Origin: an uncultured Bacilli bacterium | GTDB lineage: Bacteria; Bacillota_I; Bacilli_A; RFN20; CAG-826 | Assembly: GCA_934133115.1 (NCBI GenBank) | Contig: CAKPAV010000084.1 | Span: 1-7,154 of the forward strand | Direction: 5' to 3' | DNA length: 7,154 bases | Shown here: one piece after another, positions 1-6,264 of the stretch | Layout of the letters: each line of letters begins with the position of its first letter | Position numbering within the stretch: the stretch's first letter is position 1 | The notes under the pieces: model-generated | Seen by the model: the letters and a program-made list of their open reading frames with translations, nothing else | The model's database searches: none | What the model was told of the DNA's origin: nothing | Program-made: the position numbers and the translations under genes

Positions 1-1177
1 ATTCAGCATTTTCTGGATTTTTATATGTATCGCTATTAGCAACCAACTTATTTCCTGGAATATTAAATCCTTTTGAAGCCATGTATTCATTACCTTTAGT
101 CATGTAGTAATTTAAGAATGATATTGCTTCATCTGGTAAAGTAGTATCTTTATAAACCGCTAAAGAAATCATACCGCAACTTCCGGCATAGGCATCCGCA
201 CTTGTTAAAGCACTACCATCTTCATGCGCTGGAACTGGAGCAGGGCAATAACCAATTTCAAATCCCGCATTATCCCAACTATATGTTGAATAAGCCCAGT
301 TTCCAAAGAAAGCAAAGCTAATATTTCCATTAGCGAAAGCTTCACCACTTCCAACTCCTGTTGGTCCAATAATTGGTGCACTAGCTTTTTCTCCAATTTG
401 TAAATCACTAAAGAATTGGAATGCTTTATAAACATTTGAATCTTCGTTATTAAAATATTTATTATCAATCCAAGTTGATGAACCAGTCATTTGAATCCAT
501 TCCATTAAATGCTTATAAGGAACACGGTCTAACATTGTACCATAACGATTTTCTTTACGAAGTTTATATGACATATCTAAGAATTCGTCCCAAGTCATTG
601 GTACATCTTTACTAGGATATTCCATATATCCCGCATCGCCTTTTTTTAGATTATTTTCTTTGTTATATTCATCAATGTGAGATTTGTTATACCACATTAC
701 AAAGTCAGGAGACCAGTCTTTAATTAATGCGTAGTGATCGCCCTTACCAACATTTTCACCATCATATTGATAAGCACTATTAACATCCCAAAGTTCAATC
801 TTTCCATCACTATTAGAATTAGTTTTAACATCTAATGCTCCGCTTTGAATGTAAGGTTCAAGATTCATAATTTTATTACTAGCTAAATGTGATAAAAACT
901 CACCTGATTCAGTAAAGAAAATATCTGGTGCTTGATCTTTTGAACTAAAAGAAATATTAAGATTTTCATAATAATTGCCAGTTGCTAATTGTACTTCTAC
1001 TTTTGTTCCAGTTTCTGCTTCATAATCTCGAGCAATTTTTTCATATGACGCTAATTCGGTATTATCACCCCATACATAGAAAATTAAGTGATCACGTTTA
1101 GTAGTTTTACCACAACTCACTAATGCGATTAAAGACACAGCACCTAAGACCAAAGATTTAACTGTTTTGTTTTTCAT
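1..1177 (-). CDS. ABC transporter extracellular sugar-binding lipoprotein (3' end outside window)
   Basis: The frame from the ATG at 1177 stays open to the left edge, giving 392 residues; the family usually runs about 400-450, so only the C-terminal tail is missing. The signal peptide MKNKTVKSLVLGAVSLIALV ends in lipobox LVSC (Cys22). The mature start (HLIFYVWGDNTELASYEKIA…YEAETGTKVEVQ) is typical of family 1 solute-binding proteins (SBP_bac_1, COG1653 type). Later family features are DIFFTESGEFLSHLASNK, DFVMWYNKSH, MTWDEFLDMSYKLRKENRYG, GEAFANGNISFAFFGNWAY, and the C-terminal EAISFLNYYMTKGNEYMASKG. It should capture a mono- or oligosaccharide outside the membrane and deliver it to a two-permease importer, whose genes are expected beyond position 1. 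It starts inside the regulator gene with a 20-base overlap. Position beside glycosidase-like lipoproteins supports a carbohydrate ligand; which one cannot be read from sequence. Confidence 0.9.
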   Translation of the reverse strand, partial: MKNKTVKSLVLGAVSLIALVSCGKTTKRDHLIFYVWGDNTELASYEKIARDYEAETGTKVEVQLATGNYYENLNISFSSKDQAPDIFFTESGEFLSHLASNKIMNLEPYIQSGALDVKTNSNSDGKIELWDVNSAYQYDGENVGKGDHYALIKDWSPDFVMWYNKSHIDEYNKENNLKKGDAGYMEYPSKDVPMTWDEFLDMSYKLRKENRYGTMLDRVPYKHLMEWIQMTGSSTWIDNKYFNNEDSNVYKAFQFFSDLQIGEKASAPIIGPTGVGSGEAFANGNISFAFFGNWAYSTYSWDNAGFEIGYCPAPVPAHEDGSALTSADAYAGSCGMISLAVYKDTTLPDEAISFLNYYMTKGNEYMASKGFNIPGNKLVANSDTYKNPENAE

Positions 1178-2924
1178 AAATTATTCCTCCTATCAAAGTT
1201 TGATCGATTTTATTTACTATATCATCAATATTTTCTCCAATCGTTAAATAGTAATGATTAGATTTATGGAAATTGTCAAATGTAGTAACTCCTTTTTCAT
1301 CAATGTTAATCGTTCCTTCTTCCGATATTTTAAATATGTTATCTTCACCTAAACTAGCAAACCATATTGTTAATGGATCCCAAGATTCGCGTGGTGCATT
1401 TTGGAATATTTGATAAGCAACAGTAACGGGATTATTCGAATTATTTTCTTTTAATAAAGTCGCTCCAGTTTTAATTTTATATCCTACTTTATAATCTAAG
1501 AAAGTAACTTCCGTTGGTACCTTTTTAATAAAGTTTTGAGCAGATTTAATATCAGTGACAATATTATATTCGGCATCAAAATCAATATCATCATCTTTAG
1601 TTTTAAATAATCCCCCCATAACTACAAATTCTTTAGCCTTATTTTTAACTAATTCAACACCATTAAGTGAAGAATATTCATCTGGTTGTGAATCTAATAA
1701 ATCAGAAACATTATTTAGTTGTCCAATACAAGCAATCGTTACTGACTTATAATCTGCACTAGCAAGTTTTCTTCTTAAGAATTTAACTGCATCTTCGCAA
1801 GGTTTAAGCTGTTTTGTACGTTCATCATAATATTTATTAGGGAAAGATAAAGCCAATTCTTTTTGGAAAGGATTAACATTAATATCACAAAAATGTTTTC
1901 GACTTGTTGATGCTATTTCAATATCATCATTTCCATAAAATCGATTAATCGCCGATATTGAGGCTGGTCCATATGGAGTGGAAGTTGTAAATGTCATTCC
2001 TAATAAATCAATTAATCCTTCATTTTTAAATATATTAGCAAGCGCTAAAGCACCAGCATCATCACAATCTCCACCAATATCGGTATCAATAATAAGTAAT
2101 TTTTTATTCACTTCTTTTTCATCCTCACTTTTAATTTTAAATACTCCGACATCCGTTTGCATATTTGAAGCATTACGGAATTGAAGTGGGGTTATATTCA
2201 TGCGACTTTTGAAAAAATTATTAAAATGAATATTATTTTCAAAGCCACAATTAATAGCAATTTCTTTAATTTGCATATCGGTAGAAATTAGCATTTGTTT
2301 AGCGGCATATAATTTACAATTTAATAAATACTGATTAATTGATGTATTTGTTTCTTTTTGAAATATATGGCGGAAACGATGATAACTATAGCCAAATGAA
2401 GAAGCAATTTGCTCAAAATCAATCTTTTGATTATAATTTTCTTTAATATAGTTCTTCGTTCTGTTTACTAATTCTTCGTTATATGATGCTTTATTATCTG
2501 TTTTATATACTTTTCTAAGCAAATGACATAAAACTAAACTAAAATATGAACTAATCATATTACGATAAAATGCTTTCTTATTTTTTTCTTCTTCTTGCAT
2601 TTTTGAAAACAAATTTAGAAATACTTCTTCCATTTCTTTATCTAACTTTAATTTGGTAAATGGTTTAAATAATTCATCTTTTTTAAATTCAAAAAGAACA
2701 ATAAATAACCTCGAAAACTCTTTTGTTGTTTCATCGTGTTTAATACCTGGACGTACAATAGTAATTGTTGGTCCATCATATTCTTCTAAATCATTATCCG
2801 CAGTTATCATTCCTTTACCGCCAAGATAAAAGACACATTCATAACAATTATGAGTATGTTCCATTACATAATCATTAGGATGATGTTCATAATAGATAAA
2901 TGATTTTACATTACAGGCATACAT
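1158..2924 (-). CDS. AraC-family regulator fused to a nucleoside-hydrolase-like domain
   Basis: A single uninterrupted 588-residue frame with three parts. Residues 1 to about 130 are a cupin sensor with HTHNCYE (23-29) and VRPGIKHDE (57-65), a possible metal or sugar pocket. Residues about 152-252 are an AraC/XylS double helix-turn-helix: IDFEQIASSFGYSYHRFRHIF, then IKEIAINCGFENNIHFNNFFK and TPLQFR. After a charged linker (253-273), residues 275-588 match inosine-uridine-type nucleoside hydrolases: DTDIGGDCDD (280-289, Ca/ribose site), VTIACIGQLNNVSDLL (395-410), VVMGG (434-438), AEYNIVTD (451-458) and SWDPL (514-518). The calcium-site and ribose-site Asp/Asn residues are present. Trp515 stands where the classical catalytic His precedes Asp; this may be normal for the DCDD-type subfamily. 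No signal peptide, so cytoplasmic. AraC regulators usually run 250-300 residues and nucleoside hydrolases about 310-320, so this equals one of each. It probably controls the surrounding operon. Whether the C-terminal part hydrolyses or only senses a ribosyl-like ligand is unknown. Confidence 0.88.
   Translation of the reverse strand: MYACNVKSFIYYEHHPNDYVMEHTHNCYECVFYLGGKGMITADNDLEEYDGPTITIVRPGIKHDETTKEFSRLFIVLFEFKKDELFKPFTKLKLDKEMEEVFLNLFSKMQEEEKNKKAFYRNMISSYFSLVLCHLLRKVYKTDNKASYNEELVNRTKNYIKENYNQKIDFEQIASSFGYSYHRFRHIFQKETNTSINQYLLNCKLYAAKQMLISTDMQIKEIAINCGFENNIHFNNFFKSRMNITPLQFRNASNMQTDVGVFKIKSEDEKEVNKKLLIIDTDIGGDCDDAGALALANIFKNEGLIDLLGMTFTTSTPYGPASISAINRFYGNDDIEIASTSRKHFCDINVNPFQKELALSFPNKYYDERTKQLKPCEDAVKFLRRKLASADYKSVTIACIGQLNNVSDLLDSQPDEYSSLNGVELVKNKAKEFVVMGGLFKTKDDDIDFDAEYNIVTDIKSAQNFIKKVPTEVTFLDYKVGYKIKTGATLLKENNSNNPVTVAYQIFQNAPRESWDPLTIWFASLGEDNIFKISEEGTINIDEKGVTTFDNFHKSNHYYLTIGENIDDIVNKIDQTLIGGIIYEKQNS
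1186..1191 (-). promoter_or_regulatory. Strong ribosome binding site AGGAGG inside the regulator gene
   Basis: A perfect AGGAGG 8 bases before the ATG at 1177, encoded in the Ile-Gly-Gly-Ile codons near the end of the regulator. It is the strongest such site in the window and fits high production of a binding protein. It decides the start of the downstream gene, which overlaps the regulator by 20 bases. Confidence 0.85.
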
Positions 2925-2929
2925 AATTT

Positions 2930-2935
2930 CACCTA
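2930..2935 (-). promoter_or_regulatory. Ribosome binding site TAGGTG overlapping the upstream stop codon
   Basis: The TAG stop of the upstream lipoprotein gene forms the first half of TAGGTG, which sits 5 bases before the ATG at 2924. The match to the anti-Shine-Dalgarno is weaker than at the other junctions, so the regulator may be made in smaller amounts than its neighbours (inference). Confidence 0.55.
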
Positions 2936-4591
2936 CACATTTTCATTTGTTGAGGAAGTAACAACTTCTTTAATAGTTCTTATTCCTATACGATATAGTT
3001 TATTTGACTTTATTTCAATTTGATTAGTAATATATTGTTCTTCTGATATTAAAAATTCATCATTAATAAACGCTCCTATATCAGCCTTTAAGCGAATACT
3101 AGCGTTATTAATCGTTATTTTGCTATCTCTAGTAACAAACAAATATGCATAATCATCTTTTTCAATAGCGTATCCAATCGCGCCATTATTCGTAACAAAA
3201 GTAAAACTTAAGTTACTTGTATTAACTGTTTGAGTTAATTGCAATTTTGGTTCATTACTTATGACATTAAAGGCGGCAAAATTTTTAGAATCCACAATAG
3301 GTACAATTGATTCTACTTTTTTAATACCCTGAATAATATTAATTGTATCTTCACTATGACTCTTATTTGTTAGATTACTATTTAATAATCCTTGATCAAT
3401 ATGATAAGAGCTTCCCTTATTGGCAAAAATGAAATATTCGCTTGTAGCCAATTCATAAAACATATAACATCCACCAGCTTGATAACTTGTTAAAAATAGC
3501 GAAGGACTTGATTTATAATCACCCATATTTTCGCAAGCCATTGGATAATTATCTTTAATACTATATTCTTTAAGCATTTTGTTAATTGCTTTTGGCGATT
3601 CAACATAGGGATCATCACCAACAATATCAATGCCTTCTAAATTCATTACATCAATTGGTGACATATCTAAATTAGGAAATTCTTTAAAATCACCTACTCC
3701 TAGTGTCACTGTTAAATTAACACGAGTATATATCTTATATTTTGATGCTTTAATAGTTTTACCAGCATTATTTAGTGCTTCTAAGGTCATCTTCCATAAG
3801 TAAGTTGGTTCAATACTTTCTCCATTTAATTTCAAATTATATTGACTTAAACGCCAACGAAGCAAGCCATCTGGTTCATTATGAACTTGAATACCAATTA
3901 AAGGATTTTTCTTTCCATTTACTTTGTTCCATTCATAAATATGTTCCATAACTTTAGTAAGTACTTTGCTCTCTCTTTCCATTAAGTTAGGATTATTTAA
4001 AACTAAATAATAGAAATCTCCATATAGTTTATGATTTTTTATCGGATTAGTGGCATTAATGCGTGGGTAAGTAACGTCATCATTTAATATATAGGAAGGT
4101 ACATGGAACTCATGAACGTCTCCGCACATATTCGTAGAAAACCACAAGAATTCACATTTCAAATTATATTTGTTACACATTGATAACAACGCATCTATTA
4201 AATCAAAGTTATACTCATCTTTATTAACTTCAATTTTGCTCCATTCTAATGGTAATTGTAAGGTATTAATACCTATTTCACTTGCTTTTTTAAAATATAC
4301 TTCCATTTCTTCAAAAGATAATGGTTTAGGCGCTCCAGATAATGAACTTAAGCGATTCATTAATCCATCAATACGTAGTTGAGCACCACGCAAATTAAAT
4401 GGTTTATTATCAACAAGTAGATATGGCTTACCATTACTAAGTTTTTTAACTTTAGAAACTACTTCCTCTTTATTAGTTATTGTGCTAGTTGAGTTATTTG
4501 AAGTAACAACGCTACTAGATGATGAATGATCAATATTATGACAACTTGATAACAATAATCCCATCATAAGTAATACTCCTAAGCGGCGCAT
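2933..4591 (-). CDS. GH-A-like surface lipoprotein with intact catalytic pair (putative glycoside hydrolase)
   Basis: A 552-residue predicted lipoprotein. It has a signal peptide with lipobox LSSC (Cys17), then a Ser/Thr/Asn-rich tether (18-45). The lead-in strand GKPYLLVDNKPFNLRGAQ (54-71) and the barrel that follows resemble GH35/GH42-like beta-galactosidase relatives of the DUF4978/DUF5597 kind: GINTLQLPLEWSKIEVNKDEYNFDL, then KCEFLWFSTNMCGD, then HVPSYI. IQVHNEPDG (234-242) places the predicted acid/base at Glu239, and MACENMGD (351-358) the predicted nucleophile at Glu354, as expected at the ends of strands 4 and 7 in clan GH-A. The C-terminal domain (about 430-540) is beta-rich and ends KLYRIGIRTI. 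This is the only paralog here in which both Glu residues can be seen. It probably cleaves a glycan or glycoside at the cell surface for the transporter encoded downstream; the substrate cannot be told. Exact family assignment needs a profile search. Confidence 0.8.
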   Translation of the reverse strand: MRRLGVLLMMGLLLSSCHNIDHSSSSSVVTSNNSTSTITNKEEVVSKVKKLSNGKPYLLVDNKPFNLRGAQLRIDGLMNRLSSLSGAPKPLSFEEMEVYFKKASEIGINTLQLPLEWSKIEVNKDEYNFDLIDALLSMCNKYNLKCEFLWFSTNMCGDVHEFHVPSYILNDDVTYPRINATNPIKNHKLYGDFYYLVLNNPNLMERESKVLTKVMEHIYEWNKVNGKKNPLIGIQVHNEPDGLLRWRLSQYNLKLNGESIEPTYLWKMTLEALNNAGKTIKASKYKIYTRVNLTVTLGVGDFKEFPNLDMSPIDVMNLEGIDIVGDDPYVESPKAINKMLKEYSIKDNYPMACENMGDYKSSPSLFLTSYQAGGCYMFYELATSEYFIFANKGSSYHIDQGLLNSNLTNKSHSEDTINIIQGIKKVESIVPIVDSKNFAAFNVISNEPKLQLTQTVNTSNLSFTFVTNNGAIGYAIEKDDYAYLFVTRDSKITINNASIRLKADIGAFINDEFLISEEQYITNQIEIKSNKLYRIGIRTIKEVVTSSTNENV

Positions 4592-4592
4592 A

Positions 4593-6260
4593 TTAACCTC
4601 TAACGCTATCTAAAGTTGAGAAATAGCCATTTTCTTTTAATGTCGCAGCACTAGGTAATTCATTAAAACTTGCAATTCTAATTCGATATACTTTACCACT
4701 TTCCATATTAAGTTTTGAATTACCTTCTAAAGAAACTACGCCCGAAGTATTCCAATCACCAGATTTATCAAATGAACCGCTTTGAGCAATAGTAATGGTA
4801 CAATTTGTAATATCTAAAGTTGCATCTTTTGAAGAATAAGCATAGACATAATTTCCATCACTAATCGCAAATCCTAAAGCATCATTGGGATTAGAATAAT
4901 TAAACATTAAACCATTATTCAAATAAACTTTTTGAATTCTTTCTTCACCTGTCTTGTTATTTAATAAATTATTTAAACCAAAACTAGCAAATCTACTTCT
5001 TGGCGCATTAGCAACACCAACATAAGTATCTAATAAAGCTTTGTTAATGCTTTTTGTGTCTGTTGCACGCTTATTATTTTCAATAAACTTGTCTTCTAAT
5101 GACGAACCTTCTTCATTTAATCTTTTATATAAAGCCCCATTAGGAGATTCTGGATAATATAATGGACAAGAAAGTTGATAAGATACATATCCACTTGCGC
5201 CCATGGCAAATGTCGCTAATGTTTGTTTATGGTTAATATCCGATGCCCAGTTTTCTGAATTCATTAAATACATTTCTTTATACTCATCATTAAATGATTT
5301 AATACCATTTTTAGTTGAAGCAATTTCATGCAAATATGTTGGACTAACAATATCGATATATTCTAAGTCTTTAATATCGCGAACATAATTAACAACAGCA
5401 TTTTGTTCACAAAATTCTGCACGAGTTAAGGCTTTATATTTAGAATATTTAACGCCTTTTCCTACTTCATTTAAATAAGTTTTCGCTAACGACCAAGCAT
5501 AATCACTAGTTAAAGCTTCTCCTGAACTATCTTTAACATCATAAGCTTTAACTCTCCAACGTTGGAAACGATCAACACCTTGACCAATTTGAACCATTAT
5601 AACTGGATCATAATTATCATTTTCATTATTCCAATCATAAATATAATTCATCATCTCATAAATTGCTTTACTTTCACGGTTAAGTAAATTAGTATTGGAC
5701 CAATCTAAGATTTTACATCTTCCAAAATTAGCAAAATCAAACATATCTTGAATAACTGGATAGGTTGATGAATCATTAATATAACTTGGTACATTTACCA
5801 TATGAGTTTCCCCATCAACAAAACTTCCATACCATTCTAAATTTACTTTTAAATCATATTTTTTAGCAAAATCTAAATAATACTTTAAATCGCTAAAGTC
5901 GTAATTATCATAACTTTTTTCGATTTGACTCCACATAATGGAAAGTTCAATCGTATTCATATTTGTTTCTTTAGCAATAGCAAAGTAGTCTTCCATTTCG
6001 CTTGCCTTTTTAAAATCAGCATTAATAAATAAATCCGTGCGTAATAATGATGAAATGATAATTTGCGGCACATCATCGCGGTTTACTAATATTGCTTTGC
6101 CACTTTCTGACATTTTTTGTTTGTAAGGCGCTACAAAATTATCTTTATTATCAATAATATCGTTATTTTTATTAGTATTATTGCTTGTATTACTACCTGT
6201 ATCACAACTACACATGCTAAGAAGCATTAAAGGTAAAATTAAATATTTTATATTTTTCAT
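4593..6260 (-). CDS. GH-A-like lipoprotein paralog lacking the predicted acid/base Glu (putative pseudoenzyme)
   Basis: A 555-residue predicted surface lipoprotein. It has a short signal peptide with a lipobox ending at Cys19 (MCSC; Cys17 is an alternative), followed by a Ser/Thr/Asn/Asp-rich tether to about residue 42. Residues about 55-370 resemble a clan GH-A TIM barrel of the GH35/GH42-like (DUF4978/DUF5597) kind: NMNTIELSIMWSQIE (100-114), the 'YDFSDLKYYLDFAKKYDLKVNLEW' region (120-143) and VPSYINDSSTYP (157-168). Where the paralog at 2933-4591 has IQVHNEPDGLLRWR, this one has VQIGQGVDRFQRWR (223-236). The Asn-Glu acid/base pair is therefore Gln227-Gly228, while flanking Gln, Asp and RWR are kept. 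The predicted nucleophile Glu336 (NSENWAS) remains. It also lacks the GIDIVGDD segment shared by the other two copies, having YIDIVSPTY instead. A C-terminal beta-rich domain spans about 420-535. It may bind glycan or use altered chemistry. Clan assignment is by motif reading and the exact family is unproven. Confidence 0.75.
   Translation of the reverse strand: MKNIKYLILPLMLLSMCSCDTGSNTSNNTNKNNDIIDNKDNFVAPYKQKMSESGKAILVNRDDVPQIIISSLLRTDLFINADFKKASEMEDYFAIAKETNMNTIELSIMWSQIEKSYDNYDFSDLKYYLDFAKKYDLKVNLEWYGSFVDGETHMVNVPSYINDSSTYPVIQDMFDFANFGRCKILDWSNTNLLNRESKAIYEMMNYIYDWNNENDNYDPVIMVQIGQGVDRFQRWRVKAYDVKDSSGEALTSDYAWSLAKTYLNEVGKGVKYSKYKALTRAEFCEQNAVVNYVRDIKDLEYIDIVSPTYLHEIASTKNGIKSFNDEYKEMYLMNSENWASDINHKQTLATFAMGASGYVSYQLSCPLYYPESPNGALYKRLNEEGSSLEDKFIENNKRATDTKSINKALLDTYVGVANAPRSRFASFGLNNLLNNKTGEERIQKVYLNNGLMFNYSNPNDALGFAISDGNYVYAYSSKDATLDITNCTITIAQSGSFDKSGDWNTSGVVSLEGNSKLNMESGKVYRIRIASFNELPSAATLKENGYFSTLDSVRG
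4597..4601 (-). promoter_or_regulatory. Ribosome binding site AGAGG inside the upstream gene
   Basis: AGAGG lies in the final Arg-Gly codons of the upstream gene, 5 bases before the ATG at 4591. Only one base separates the upstream TAA from this ATG, which fits stop-to-start re-initiation. It fixes the start that gives the lipoprotein signal peptide. Confidence 0.7.
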
Positions 6261-6264
6261 AACT

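Noticed and set aside
205..468. Minus-strand open frame of 87 codons
   Set aside because: It lies wholly inside the sugar-binding protein gene in another frame. It has no ribosome site or recognisable domain, and the overlapping frame is a convincing family member.
1555..1752. Plus-strand open frame of 65 codons, with similar ones at 1978-2184, 4170-4382 and 5203-5388
   Set aside because: All are antisense to well-supported genes and have compositions expected of reverse-strand shadows. None has a clear ribosome site or a known motif.
5563..5576. Sequence resembling a catabolite-repression (cre) operator
   Set aside because: It departs from the consensus at about three conserved positions, sits deep inside a coding sequence, and is explained by the Gln-Arg-Phe codons there.
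6187..6260. Reading-code alteration typical of Mycoplasma (TGA as Trp), considered because of the low GC and lipoproteins
   Set aside because: Tryptophans throughout the genes are coded by TGG and no in-frame TGA is needed to extend any gene, so the standard bacterial code fits.
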